64,000 nucleotides of DNA from Cerasicoccus sp. TK19100 (GCF_027257155.1 NZ_JAPWDU010000006.1:372001-436000), one strand, 5' to 3'. Positions 27,101-36,533 are shown, numbered from the stretch's first letter. Numbers and translations are program-made. The notes: generated by a model from the letters alone, not told the origin.

Positions 27101-28215
27101 TCGACTTCAGCGGCAGCTTCGCCGTGGCAACCCATACCGAAGTTACCTTCGATCGCTGGAATCGCCGCGAGGATGTTCTCCGCTCACGCGGTGTTCTGCT
27201 GACGCAAATTGACGCCGGCCTCGCCGAGAACGTGGCTCAAGACCTCGAGCCGGAATACGTGGCCATCTCGCCGGACGGTGAGACTGCCTGGGTTGGCCTG
27301 CAAGAAGCCAACGCGGTAGCCATCATCGACCTCAAGCGTTACGCAGTGCGCAATATCCTGCCGCTTGGCACGATCAACTACGGTATGATTCCGCTCGATG
27401 CCAGCGACCGCGACGAAGGCGAAGACGACGAGCCGATCAACGTCACCTTCGAGCCCGGCCTTTACGGTCTGCCCCAGCCCGACGCGATCGCGTTTGTCGA
27501 ATTCGAAGGCATGAGCTACCTGCTCACCGCCAACGAAGGTGACGCCCGCGACTTCGAAGAGCTCCGCTTCAAGGATATCGGCGACGCTGGTGAAACCACC
27601 TACGTCTTCGACCCAGCCGTTATTAGTACGCTGGCCCCGCTTCAGGAAAACGACCAACTCGGCCGCCTCGAAATCAACCTCGTGGCATCCGACCTCGATA
27701 AGGATGGCGACATCGATGTGCCGATGGTCTTCGGTGGCCGGTCCATGTCGGTTTACGAAGCCCCGGTTGTCGGTCGCTTCCGTCAGGTTGGTGGCACCAG
27801 CGCCAACGGCAACAACGACCTCGACGAGTTCACCGCGTCGATCTTCCCGAATGTCTTCCACTCCAACAACGACGACAACGACTCCCTCGAGTCGCGCTCG
27901 GACGCCAAGGGTGTGGAGCCGGAAGCATTAACCGTTGCCGAAATCGACGGCCAGACCTACGCGTTTCTCGGCCTCGAGCGCCAGAGCGCCATCATGATCT
28001 ACAATGTCACCGACCCGCGCACGCCTCAGTTCGTGGCCTACGTCAGCAACCGTAACTACATGGTTGACGCAGACACCGAAGAAGCAGGCGACCTCGGCCC
28101 GGAAGGCATCGAGTTCATCCCGGCGTCCGACTCCCCACTGGGCGTTCCGACCATCGCGGTTGCCAACGAAATCAGCGGCACGGTCACGCTCTACAGCATC
28201 GAGTCCGGCATCTAA
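24106..28215 (+). CDS. Giant exported 5'-nucleotidase/metallophosphatase with choice-of-anchor I domain
   Basis: From the ATG at 24106 the precursor has 1369 residues with a signal peptide (cleavage near MYAQA). A small N-terminal beta domain (about 30-140) is followed by a calcineurin-like UshA domain: LHASD159LEGG, SAGD197NIIPGPF and GN262H263EFDLG supply metal ligands. The 5'-nucleotidase C-terminal domain follows (TNLGNLTADANLW at about 590, GGGIRTP). From about residue 850 to the end lies a beta-propeller-like choice-of-anchor I/alkaline phosphatase-type region (VVANEGEMVG, TANEGDARDF, LGPEGIEFIP). It likely releases phosphate from nucleotides outside the cell. A hairpin separates it from the PEP-CTERM gene. 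Confidence 0.88.
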   Translation: MKILSTALFSGLSLAALGAMPPMYAQAADSASTLTISAEDGMTVFVNDTGEAYDLSGLTIALEGISSGVQGDFQIEETTIIITLSDDKPGFTFGEGSSLPAGGKIVVHSTGAVSITSGYTTLAYSAGSKSAKTGSTGAPVKTPRVGATSYTLQVLHASDLEGGIDAIGRAPNFAALAQHFEENPGSADGTMILSAGDNIIPGPFFSASSDFSLEDDLRDAYESLFGISLTDGVEGSEIETRNGAIDITIMNIVGFDASAIGNHEFDLGSETLRDLIEEEFDNDRIDDPSNIVGPEIEWPGTTFPYLSANLDFSGDADLSGIVTSDILDGNAFAFDPADLNKFPQSQYNSTKIGKAAIFSVNGQNVGIVGATTQRLNVISSPSGTVVVGVNDNDMALLATQLQPVIDQVLLGLDGIAETADDVNKVILVTHLQQIALEEDLATRLTDVDVIIAGGSDTLLADANDTLRPGDVADDVYPVQVTDINGDTTLIVSTDGEYSYLGRLNVPFDTDGLVVVNDLDDSINGPVASTDAMVQNLWGDLTAPFAAGTRGGLVKALVDEVEGIVLAQDGNIYGYTAEYLVGDRELVRTQETNLGNLTADANLWKALQSDPEVVISFKNGGGIRTPIGVVDGITGELLPPQGNPAASKPVGAISELDVANVLRFNNGLVTFTLSGQDLLEVLEYAVSRSFAGRTEGRFPQISGMQFSYYPVIDSNDNGEYDAGIDTPAMIRSIALMGLNGRVTRVIYDDGAFVDSAATEEFKMVTLNFLAGGGDGYPFADLQSDLVDLEIGEVEALQEYLTSNFGTAGLAYSQPEMDPTQDARIQNLDERYDSVGNDIPVAPAGALRLTPVATFNSGLFDEAGAEIVAYHAGTQRLFVVSSAASAAEIRVLDASNPSSGELPQINAIVAPQPNFEPNSVDTFTGALGDAVAIAWSDESGVAGRGVVTLHNPSTLAMIGSPITVGFLPDMLTFTADGNQLVVANEGEMVGSDNPEGSVSIIDFSGSFAVATHTEVTFDRWNRREDVLRSRGVLLTQIDAGLAENVAQDLEPEYVAISPDGETAWVGLQEANAVAIIDLKRYAVRNILPLGTINYGMIPLDASDRDEGEDDEPINVTFEPGLYGLPQPDAIAFVEFEGMSYLLTANEGDARDFEELRFKDIGDAGETTYVFDPAVISTLAPLQENDQLGRLEINLVASDLDKDGDIDVPMVFGGRSMSVYEAPVVGRFRQVGGTSANGNNDLDEFTASIFPNVFHSNNDDNDSLESRSDAKGVEPEALTVAEIDGQTYAFLGLERQSAIMIYNVTDPRTPQFVAYVSNRNYMVDADTEEAGDLGPEGIEFIPASDSPLGVPTIAVANEISGTVTLYSIESGI

Positions 28216-28231
28216 GCCAACCTTGTTTGAC

Positions 28232-28261
28232 GCGGGGTTGACGCCGATCCGTCGGCCCCGC
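28232..28261. terminator. GC-rich hairpin after the phosphohydrolase
   Basis: Arms 28232-28243 and 28250-28261 pair over 12 bp with two G-U pairs and a six-base loop. No U-run follows, so it may only attenuate read-through into the PEP-CTERM gene. Confidence 0.4.
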
Positions 28262-28296
28262 TTCCGACCTTTTAACCCAACAAAGTTTCCATCATT

Positions 28297-28836
28297 ATGA
28301 AAAACATCCTGTTACTTGCGTCGGCCGCCTTGGTCGCGCCTTTGGCCTCGGCCGGGATTATCACACTGGATCCGATTGCAGGAAGCTTCACCACTGGCCC
28401 CTTGGCTGGTATCGACATCAGCGGCTTCATCGTCGTCAACGACAACGGCGTCACTACCGGCACGGCGGACACCAATCCGCTGACCACCGGCGATGGTTCC
28501 ATCGATGATATGGGCTGGCAGTTCAATGCCGGCGGCCTGGTCTTCTTTGATCTGTTCGATGATCTCGACCCGTTCATCACCTTTGATATGGGGATGATCA
28601 CCGGCATCGATTACTTTGGCTCCAACTTGAACGGCGAGTTCCTGGACATCACCTATGATGCCTACCAGCCGGACCTCTCCAAGGCCATTGCGGTGCAGTT
28701 TGAAGACAGCAACGGTAACATCTCCACTGGCACGCTCGCGTTGCCGGTCAATGTGCCTGAGCCAACGACCTATGCGCTGATCGCCGGCTTTGGTGTCCTG
28801 ACGCTCGCTTACGTGCGTCGCCGCCGCCAAGCCTAA
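28297..28836 (+). CDS. PEP-CTERM sorted secreted protein
   Basis: The 179-aa precursor has a signal peptide (MKNILLLASAALVAPLASA) and a C-terminal sorting signal: VPEPTTYALIAGFGVLTLAY followed by VRRRRQA. That is the PEP motif, a transmembrane helix and a basic tail recognised by an exosortase. The mature 130 residues are acidic and Gly/Asp-rich (DLFDDLDPFITFDMG). No exosortase gene is in the window. It follows the giant phosphohydrolase by 81 bp on the same strand, so they may share a transcript. Confidence 0.9.
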   Translation: MKNILLLASAALVAPLASAGIITLDPIAGSFTTGPLAGIDISGFIVVNDNGVTTGTADTNPLTTGDGSIDDMGWQFNAGGLVFFDLFDDLDPFITFDMGMITGIDYFGSNLNGEFLDITYDAYQPDLSKAIAVQFEDSNGNISTGTLALPVNVPEPTTYALIAGFGVLTLAYVRRRRQA

Positions 28837-28865
28837 GCACTACGCAAACGCGTTTCCTTTCCAAG

Positions 28866-28893
28866 CCGCCCGGACCACGCCGGGCGGTTTTTT
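28866..28893 (+). terminator. Rho-independent terminator after the PEP-CTERM gene
   Basis: CCGCCCGG / CCGGGCGG arms (28866-28873, 28880-28887) with a short loop are followed by TTTTTT. Confidence 0.9.
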
Positions 28894-28911
28894 ATTAGGG
28901 CGAGTCTTTGC

Positions 28912-29178
28912 TCAACCAAACAAGTCGCTATGGCTACCAGTCCGCTCGAGAAACAACGACTCGCCATCTATCCGATAGATCAGAAGCCAATCGGGTTCGA
29001 TATGGCAATCGATCGAGCCCAGCCAATTTCCAGTTAAGGGATGTTCTCGGTAGCGGGGGTCCAAGGGGACGCCGGAAATTATTTTGCTAATCAGATCGGT
29101 GAGTTTGGATAGATCTTTCCCTCGTTTTCTCTGGCGCTTAACGTCTTTTTTAAATCTAGAAGTCTGATAGATTTCCAT
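28912..29178 (-). CDS. yafQ: YafQ-family mRNA interferase toxin
   Basis: The 88-aa RelE-superfamily toxin cleaves mRNA on the ribosome. Residues of the YafQ active site are visible: YREHPLTGNW (first His), IDCHIEPDWLLIYRI (His and Asp) and RTGSHSDLF (last His), all conserved with E. coli YafQ. The start overlaps the antitoxin stop by one base (TGATG), so translation is coupled. Confidence 0.92.
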   Translation of the reverse strand: MEIYQTSRFKKDVKRQRKRGKDLSKLTDLISKIISGVPLDPRYREHPLTGNWLGSIDCHIEPDWLLIYRIDGESLFLERTGSHSDLFG

Positions 29179-29444
29179 CAGTCGTCCCAGCTGCGCGCCA
29201 ATGCATCAACTGAATTAAAGCGCTCCAGATTTTTACCTTCTCGGGAGTCCCTTAGCGCCGCTTCTGTTTCCTTATTTGGAATTTTGACACTGAATGGTAG
29301 GCCTTTCTGGAGAGCTATTTGCGTATAAAACATACGTATCGCCTCCGTGGGCGTAACTCCTAGTTGGCTCAGAATACTCTCAGCCTTCTCCTTGATTTCA
29401 GGCTCGATGCGACTGTGAACCGCTGCGGTTTTCATGCTGCCCAT
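29178..29444 (-). CDS. dinJ: DinJ/RelB-family antitoxin
   Basis: The 88-aa protein has the ribbon-helix-helix N-terminus of RelB/DinJ antitoxins (AAVHSRIEPEIKEKAESIL, then LGVTPTEAIRMFYTQI) and a C-terminal tail that would wrap the toxin (RDSREGKNLERFNS). An internal ATG (29435) is an alternative start. It neutralises the adjacent YafQ and probably represses the operon through the palindrome at its start. Confidence 0.9.
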   Translation of the reverse strand: MGSMKTAAVHSRIEPEIKEKAESILSQLGVTPTEAIRMFYTQIALQKGLPFSVKIPNKETEAALRDSREGKNLERFNSVDALARSWDD

Positions 29445-29464
29445 TGTGTTACAAAAGCAACACA
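29445..29464. promoter_or_regulatory. Palindromic operator candidate of dinJ-yafQ
   Basis: TGTGTT (29445-29450) and AACACA (29459-29464) form perfect arms around an eight-base spacer directly upstream of the dinJ start. RHH antitoxins usually bind such a site to autorepress. Confidence 0.45.
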
Positions 29465-29530
29465 GGTCAATAGCATTCGTTAGTTAGCTCAGAACGAGGC
29501 CTTGGTTCGCGATGCGGTCGCTATCGTCAC

Positions 29531-31666
29531 TTAAGCCGCCGGTGTTTGCAGGTCCACGCGGAACATACTTTCGCGGTTGTAGCGGCTGAGGGCGAGGCGC
29601 CACCAGCTGGCGATTTTCTCAGTGGGGGCGTCCCAGAGTTCCTGGTGGAGCAGGCTCACGCTGGGCAGGTCGTAAAGCAGGCGTAGCTTGTCGTCGGCGG
29701 AGAGGGCGGGGGCACCTTCCGAGAGGAGCCGCTGACGCAGGGCCGCGAGGTCGTCGCGAATATCGTCGGGCTGGTGATCGCGTTCGCGCAGAAACTGCTG
29801 GTGCAGGGCGTTGAGGTAGGGGTCGACGATGACGCGGATCAGCCCGTAGTCGTCGGCCAGCTCGGGAATTGGTTTGGGCAGGCGCGGGGCTATGGCGAGC
29901 TTGTCGCGAAGCGTCTGCACTTCGGCGGGTGGGGCGATGTCTTCCGGGCTGAGCAACAGGCCACGATTAGCGATCCAATCGCCAACGGATTCGCGGCTAG
30001 TCCAGACGGTGATGAACGGTGCCAGCACCCAGCCAAAGAGCACGGGGGACATCCACCAAAACAGTGACGGCGCGATGTGCCAGGCGAGCAGGCCCCACAT
30101 GACGCCGATTAGCGTGCACGGGCCCTGGACGGCGAAGGCTTCGCGCCAACTGATGCCGTCACCCCCGCGGCGTTGCGAATTCCAGCTGACGCGCTGGCCC
30201 ATGAACAGCGCCGCGATAAACGAACTGTGAAACAGCATCAGCGACGGCGCGATGATGGTAAACATCGTCACTTCAAACAGTAGCGATGCGGCGGCCCGCG
30301 CCATGCCGCCAAACTTGCGGCGCTCTTCGGGCGATTTTAAAAATAGCACCAGAGGAAAGACCTTGGGCACGAGAATCAGCGCCATGGTTAAGAGGAAGAC
30401 GATCAGGCCCTGCGTGCTGGTGGACTCCGGGGTCAAAGGTAGCCATGATTCGTTGATAAACATCGTGAGCTGACTGTTCTCCCAACTGTAGAAAATCAGG
30501 GTAGTCAGCACGAGAAAGATGAGCCAGAGCGGGCCGGAAATGTAGCTCATGATGCCGTTGAGCATGTGCACGCGGTTGACCATCGGGATGCGGCCAAAGA
30601 GCATGATCCAGGTGTGCTGCAAGTTGCCCTGGCTCCAACGGCGGTCGCGCACGGCGAAGTCGATGATGCTGGGCGGCATTTCCTCGTAGGTGCCCTCGAA
30701 GTCATAGGCCAGCCAAACTTGCAGCCCGGCCTTGCGCATGAGCGCGGCTTCCACGAAGTCGTGGCTCATCACGCGGCCGCCGAGCGGACGTGCGCCGGGT
30801 AGCTCAGGGAGGTTGCAATAGCGAGTGAAGGCGTCGGTGCGGATGATGGCGTTGTGCCCCCAGTAGTTGCCTTCACTTTGTTGCCAGAAGTTCAGCCCCG
30901 CGCCGCCGATCATGCCCTGGAGCCGGTTGCCAAACTGCTGCAACCGCGCGAAGAGAGACTTTGCATTGCAAAGTCGGGGCATTGACTGGAGGATGCCGAG
31001 ATCGGGCGTGTGCTCCATGATACGCGTCATACGAATGAGCGTATCGGCGGTCATCAGGCTGTCGGCATCGTAGCAGATAAAGAAGTCGTAGGGCTTGCCC
31101 CAGCGGCGCAAAAAGTCGGCAACGTTGCCGGACTTTTGGTTCAGGTTGTCGCGGCGTTTGCGGTAAAAGATTTTGCCGTGGGCATTGAGCTTTTGCACGG
31201 TTTCAAGCCAGGCGGATTCCTCCTCGATCCAGTTGTTGGAGGCGGTGGTGTCACTGAGCATGAAGAACTCAAAATTCTCAATGACGCCCGCCTTTGTCAG
31301 CGCCTCGTAGGTGGTGGCGATGTTGGCGGCGACGCTTTGCGGATCCTCATTGTAGATGGGAAAGAGCAGGGCGGTGCGAGAGGTGAGCGGCTGGCCGTCG
31401 TAGAGTTTATCCAGCGCGGAAATCTTTAGCTGGTCGGTGCGCTTGAGCAGGCACACGAAGCCCGCGACGGCCTGCACGAAGCCAAAGGATAAGTTCGCGA
31501 AAAGAATGGCGAAGATTGCCAGCAGCACCCACTTGGCGTTGTTGTAGGGTACGCGCCAAAGCAGGTCGGCAAAAAGTAATACGCCGAGTAGCGTGGTCAC
31601 GGCGACGCCGGACATAAAGATCAACCGGCGGCTTTCGCTGATGCGTTTCCAGTCTTGTTGGTTCAT
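29531..31666 (-). CDS. opgH: Glucans biosynthesis glucosyltransferase H
   Basis: The 711-aa inner-membrane GT2 enzyme polymerises glucose from UDP-glucose into osmoregulated periplasmic glucan. Two N-terminal helices precede the cytosolic domain, with TALLFPIYNEDP, FICYDADSLMT (DxD), SHDFVEAALMRKAG and the RDRRWSQGN acceptor/processivity motif (QxxRW-like). Several C-terminal helices follow. Length is shorter than E. coli OpgH (847 aa), which has longer terminal tails. It is the last gene of the opgG-X-opgH operon. A perfect CTTTGCA palindrome (30957-30975) lies inside the coding sequence. Confidence 0.93.
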   Translation of the reverse strand: MNQQDWKRISESRRLIFMSGVAVTTLLGVLLFADLLWRVPYNNAKWVLLAIFAILFANLSFGFVQAVAGFVCLLKRTDQLKISALDKLYDGQPLTSRTALLFPIYNEDPQSVAANIATTYEALTKAGVIENFEFFMLSDTTASNNWIEEESAWLETVQKLNAHGKIFYRKRRDNLNQKSGNVADFLRRWGKPYDFFICYDADSLMTADTLIRMTRIMEHTPDLGILQSMPRLCNAKSLFARLQQFGNRLQGMIGGAGLNFWQQSEGNYWGHNAIIRTDAFTRYCNLPELPGARPLGGRVMSHDFVEAALMRKAGLQVWLAYDFEGTYEEMPPSIIDFAVRDRRWSQGNLQHTWIMLFGRIPMVNRVHMLNGIMSYISGPLWLIFLVLTTLIFYSWENSQLTMFINESWLPLTPESTSTQGLIVFLLTMALILVPKVFPLVLFLKSPEERRKFGGMARAAASLLFEVTMFTIIAPSLMLFHSSFIAALFMGQRVSWNSQRRGGDGISWREAFAVQGPCTLIGVMWGLLAWHIAPSLFWWMSPVLFGWVLAPFITVWTSRESVGDWIANRGLLLSPEDIAPPAEVQTLRDKLAIAPRLPKPIPELADDYGLIRVIVDPYLNALHQQFLRERDHQPDDIRDDLAALRQRLLSEGAPALSADDKLRLLYDLPSVSLLHQELWDAPTEKIASWWRLALSRYNRESMFRVDLQTPAA
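30957..30975. repeat. CTTTGCA palindrome inside opgH
   Basis: GACTTTGCA-T-TGCAAAGTC is a perfect 19-bp palindrome, in-frame within opgH (encodes LCNAKS). It shares the core of the palindromes at 22768-22788 and 36534-36554. Confidence 0.65.
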
Positions 31667-31667
31667 A

Positions 31668-32201
31668 CTAGCGGGCGGTGAAAACGATGAAGGCAGTCAG
31701 GCCACCCAGGATGCCAAGGAAGCCGGCGAAGCGTAGCTTGGGCCAGCGGTTGAGCATGGCGAGGGTGCTGTTGGTGGTTTCCTCAATGGAGCCAAAATTG
31801 ATCTGCGGCGCGCCCAGCGTGCTGCGTGACAGGGCGGGGCCGGTGGTAATCGCGGGCGGCAGCGGGTGGATCGCAAATTCCGCGCGTAGTGCTTCGGTCG
31901 ATTCGACTGCGGCTGGCCAGATCGTGTTGGCGTTGGCCTGGCGCAAGATCAGCACTGCCTGCGCGCGGCCTTGCGCGTTCTTGGGCAAGCCCGCGTGCTG
32001 GCGAATCGTTTCCACAATCTCGGCTTGGTGCTCGTTGAAGACGGCGCTGGCATGGGCCAACAGATTGTCTTCACCGCGTTGCGTCGCTTCGCGCAGTATG
32101 GCGTCGGTTACGGTGTATCGTACCGAAAGGTGGTCCACGCCATAGGCGCGTAGGCGATCACTGATCTGCCGAAAGACGGTTTCTCTGGTTGGATGCGACA
32201 T
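31668..32201 (-). CDS. Hypothetical tail-anchored protein between opgG and opgH
   Basis: From the ATG at 32201 (MSHPTRETVFRQISDRL) the product has 177-178 residues. The longer frame from 32402 overlaps opgG and lacks sensible composition. It appears mainly helical and ends in a single membrane segment (FAGFLGILGGLTAFIVF) with a short AR tail, so the bulk is probably cytosolic. I do not recognise the family. It overlaps opgG by 44 bp and is one base from opgH, so all three are co-translated. A role in OpgH assembly or regulation is inferred from position only. Confidence 0.75.
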   Translation of the reverse strand: MSHPTRETVFRQISDRLRAYGVDHLSVRYTVTDAILREATQRGEDNLLAHASAVFNEHQAEIVETIRQHAGLPKNAQGRAQAVLILRQANANTIWPAAVESTEALRAEFAIHPLPPAITTGPALSRSTLGAPQINFGSIEETTNSTLAMLNRWPKLRFAGFLGILGGLTAFIVFTAR

Positions 32202-33714
32202 GTTCGTTTGCCTTGATGGGTTGCCAGAGGTAGGTCCATTTTTCCGAAACGGGCTCGCCGTTTCGCATGAGGGTAAGCGCGAGATGGTGTGCCGTCTGGG
32301 TATTGCGGCTGAGATCGAAGTAAGCGCGGACGGAGTTCTCCGGCTTGTTATAGCGTAACTGGGGCTCGGTCTTGACGGGTGCGCCGTCGGCTTGGAAATC
32401 AATGGTCAGCTCACTCAGTTGCTCGGGCTTGAAGTCTTTGGGTGGTGAGAACTCGATGGCGAAGGAGGTCGACTGCGGGTCGAGCGTCTTTTGGCCGATG
32501 CGGGATTCAAGCACGTTGGCCAAGGCGCGGTTGGGCTCACTGCTGCGCCAGGACATGCGGTAGTTTAGGTCGTAAAACTGGCCATTGGCGGGCGGCTCGG
32601 CGGGTTTCCAGAAGGCGTTGATGTTGTCCTCGGTTTCGTCCGGCGTGGGCAACTCGACGAGGACAATTTCACCCTGTGGCCATTTGCCTTCGGGGGTAAC
32701 CCACACGCTGGGGCGGTTCTCGTAGTTGGCCTCCAGATCTTCGTAGGAGCCAAAGCGGCGGTCGCGCTGCAGCAGGCCAAAGCCGCGCAGCTGGTCCACA
32801 GGGAACGACTGGTGGGTGATGGTGGTCGGGTTTTTCAGCGGACGCCAGGTCCACTGCTTGCCGTTGGCGATGAGTAGGCCATCGGAGTCGTGGACCTCGG
32901 GGCGCCAGTCGTCGATGGGAAACTCACTGCTTTCGCCAAAGCAGAACATGCTCGTGAGTGGTGCGAAGTTGAGGCGGTCGGTGTCGCCAAGAGGCCAAAT
33001 GCGGCTGCGGACTTCCACCACGGTTTCGTCGCCGGGCGTCAGCGTAAATTCGTAGGCACCAGTCACGTTTTCGCCTTCGAGGAGGGCAAATACGATCAGT
33101 TTCTCCGCGTTGGGATCGGCGGGTTTTTTGAGCCAGATGCGGGTGAAGTGCGGGAACTGCTCGCCCTCTTTGCCGATGCCGACACCGAGTGCGCGCGAGG
33201 ACAGGCCGTAGCTGTTACCCTTGCCCAATGCGCGGAAATACGAGGCCCCTTGGAAGACGATCAGGTCGTCGCGCACTTGCGGCATGTTGAGCGGGTAGCG
33301 AATGCGCACGCCAGCGAAGCCGATGTTATCCGGTGCTTCGTTGGGCGAGAGGGTGGTGTCCTCGTAGTTGAAGAAGCCACGCTGGAACGGAATCTCCTGC
33401 ACGTGTGTGTCCGTCGTTTCAAAAACGAGGACGGGCTGATCGTAGATGTAGCCCGGGTGGAAAAACTCAATGATGTAGCGATAGTCCTGCCCAAGCCACA
33501 GCGCCTCGCTGTTGCGAAAGCGGAGGTTGCGGTAGTCATCGTAGGTTAAATTCCTGAGCGCGGGTGGGAGCGGTTCGGCGTCTTCACCGTAGGCAGCCTC
33601 GGCCTTCTGCTTCGCAAGATCACTCACGAAGTCCAAGTTCACGGAAACACGATCATACCCCTGCAACGTCAGGCAGGCCAATGACGCGCTGATAGCACAC
33701 AACAGCTTGTTCAT
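32158..33714 (-). CDS. opgG: Glucan biosynthesis protein G (periplasmic)
   Basis: From the ATG at 33714 the 518-aa precursor has a short signal peptide (MNKLLCAISASLACLTLQG). The MdoG fold follows: YDDYRNLRFRNSEALW near the N-terminus, GASYFRALGKGNSYGLSSRALGV in the middle, then DSDGLLIANG..WTWRPL and FGLLQRDRRFGSYEDLEA. OpgG shapes or branches periplasmic beta-glucans. It is the first gene of the operon with the tail-anchored protein and opgH. The start at 33738 would hide the signal peptide. Confidence 0.93.
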   Translation of the reverse strand: MNKLLCAISASLACLTLQGYDRVSVNLDFVSDLAKQKAEAAYGEDAEPLPPALRNLTYDDYRNLRFRNSEALWLGQDYRYIIEFFHPGYIYDQPVLVFETTDTHVQEIPFQRGFFNYEDTTLSPNEAPDNIGFAGVRIRYPLNMPQVRDDLIVFQGASYFRALGKGNSYGLSSRALGVGIGKEGEQFPHFTRIWLKKPADPNAEKLIVFALLEGENVTGAYEFTLTPGDETVVEVRSRIWPLGDTDRLNFAPLTSMFCFGESSEFPIDDWRPEVHDSDGLLIANGKQWTWRPLKNPTTITHQSFPVDQLRGFGLLQRDRRFGSYEDLEANYENRPSVWVTPEGKWPQGEIVLVELPTPDETEDNINAFWKPAEPPANGQFYDLNYRMSWRSSEPNRALANVLESRIGQKTLDPQSTSFAIEFSPPKDFKPEQLSELTIDFQADGAPVKTEPQLRYNKPENSVRAYFDLSRNTQTAHHLALTLMRNGEPVSEKWTYLWQPIKANEHVASNQRNRLSADQ

Positions 33715-33898
33715 ACGAATACGCACCTTGCAAGTCACCTGCCAACCTGGTGGGCTGACGAGGTTTCTGTGACTTAAGTAGCTGATTTAGAGTTAGTTAA
33801 TTAGCGATGCTAGTGGTGTTTTTACCGGTTGTTTAAAACAAGCTGATGCTTTTCTTGCACGACCGGCACAAATGGAATCAGGCAATCTGCAATGCCCG

Positions 33899-33935
33899 GC
33901 TCGCAATGATACATCGAAGGCCGTGCATTGCGAGC
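33899..33935. repeat. Short hairpin in the gap upstream of opgG
   Basis: Perfect 10-bp arms GCTCGCAATG (33899-33908) and CATTGCGAGC (33926-33935). It is the main structure in the gene-free 33715-34029 stretch apart from the terminator at 33977; no promoter could be fixed. Confidence 0.55.
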
Positions 33936-33976
33936 GGCCATGGTTGATTTTTCTGCTGTAACTGAAATGGGGGTTC

Positions 33977-34009
33977 AGAAAAAGCCCCCGGCGAAATGCC
34001 GGAGGCTTT
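33977..34009 (-). terminator. Terminator of the 34.0-34.4 kb small-gene pair
   Basis: AAAGCCCCCGGC / GCCGGAGGCTTT arms with a GAAAT loop. On the minus strand the stem is followed by TTTTTC, 21 bp past the 69-aa gene. Confidence 0.85.
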
Positions 34010-34029
34010 GAAAGAGTTGCGTTGATATA

Positions 34030-34239
34030 CTACCGCCTTGAATTTCCGATGCAATGTGCGCAATTATCATAGCCGTCATTGTGAGCGGCTGATAGGCTAT
34101 TGTATGGTCGATCATGACCATGGTCGATGATTGTATCAATCTGACAGCGAGTAGTTTCGCTATCTAGGTCGTGTACTTCCATCTCGTTGATATTGGCGAG
34201 ATAGCGCTCACCATTCATATTTCCGCGATATCGTCTCAT
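34030..34239 (-). CDS. Small protein with C-terminal CAHC motif
   Basis: The 69-aa product reads RRYRGNMNGERYLAN, then EVHDLDSETTRCQIDTII and ends YDNCAHCIGNSRR. I recall a widespread family of short proteins with EVHDLD.E...CQIDEI and a final NC.(W/H)C.GGS(T/K)R, of unknown function. The paired cysteines could bind a metal. It starts two bases after the stop of the next gene upstream, so the two are coupled. Confidence 0.7.
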   Translation of the reverse strand: MRRYRGNMNGERYLANINEMEVHDLDSETTRCQIDTIIDHGHDRPYNSLSAAHNDGYDNCAHCIGNSRR

Positions 34240-34241
34240 GG

Positions 34242-34430
34242 TTAACGCCCTCCTTTGTGTTTGGTGGCGTCAGCTAGTCGATAGCTCTCTCCGCGTTTGG
34301 GGGTCGGCGGCATTGGCTCGCCCTTTGTTACGGTGACCTCTGCACCAGATCGACCCCCACGTGAGCCGATACGTTCGTATTGGCCAGATCTAGGTGCGAT
34401 CTGGCCAGGTTTATACTGCTTATTGCTCAT
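34242..34430 (-). CDS. YjzC-like small protein
   Basis: The 62-aa product MSNKQYKPGQIAPRSGQYER followed by IGSRGG and VTVTKGEPMPPTPKRGESYRL is a YjzC-like protein. These are small, basic, mostly unstructured proteins found in many phyla with no known function. It has no signal peptide. It is the first gene of a two-gene unit with the CAHC protein. Confidence 0.75.
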   Translation of the reverse strand: MSNKQYKPGQIAPRSGQYERIGSRGGRSGAEVTVTKGEPMPPTPKRGESYRLADATKHKGGR

Positions 34431-34481
34431 TTTCTTTAGTGTTCAGACCCCGCAATGCCTGATTTTGACTTGATTTTATCA

Positions 34482-34573
34482 CTAAGAGAGCCAAGCTAAC
34501 TGCTTTCTACTCAAAAAGATCAGCTCTCTTAGAGTTCCTTTCCCGGCATGGTTCGTTCCATGCCGGGTTTTTT
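34482..34573 (+). ncRNA. Candidate small RNA with terminator
   Basis: A perfect 10-bp stem CTAAGAGAGC (34482-34491) / GCTCTCTTAG (34523-34532) with a 31-base loop is followed by a strong intrinsic terminator (CCCGGCATGG 34542-34551, CCATGCCGGG 34558-34567, then TTTTTT). Both read on the plus strand, but no plus-strand gene lies upstream. A TTGACT at 34466-34471 could be a -35 box; no clear -10 is seen. The rest of 34574-34756 is AT-rich with nothing recognisable. Confidence 0.4.
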
Positions 34574-34756
34574 GCGGACCATCATCTTGGGTTGAAAAGG
34601 TTCATTTTGTCAATGCTTCAAATAGAAAATGTTATTCACACTAGTCGCAAATTCTTGGACTATAAATTGTGAATTACTCTAATTTTAGCGTATTTAGTGT
34701 TAATGAATTTTTGTATATATACTAAATGTAGTGGTCTAATGCTTTTTACAGACTAA

Positions 34757-34787
34757 ATAAAAGGCACCTCCAATGTGGAGGTGCCTT
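34757..34787 (-). terminator. Terminator of the chaperone operon
   Basis: Perfect 12-bp arms AAGGCACCTCCA (34761-34772) and TGGAGGTGCCTT (34776-34787) with a three-base loop. On the minus strand the stem is followed by TTATTTAG, 39 bp after groEL. Confidence 0.88.
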
Positions 34788-34825
34788 GAAAACATTTAGC
34801 GATATTAATGCTGCGATTGGGCCAA

Positions 34826-36496
<1,671 letters not shown>

Positions 36497-36533
36497 TTAT
36501 GTTTTAAGAATGATTATGCTTTGTGTAGCAAAG

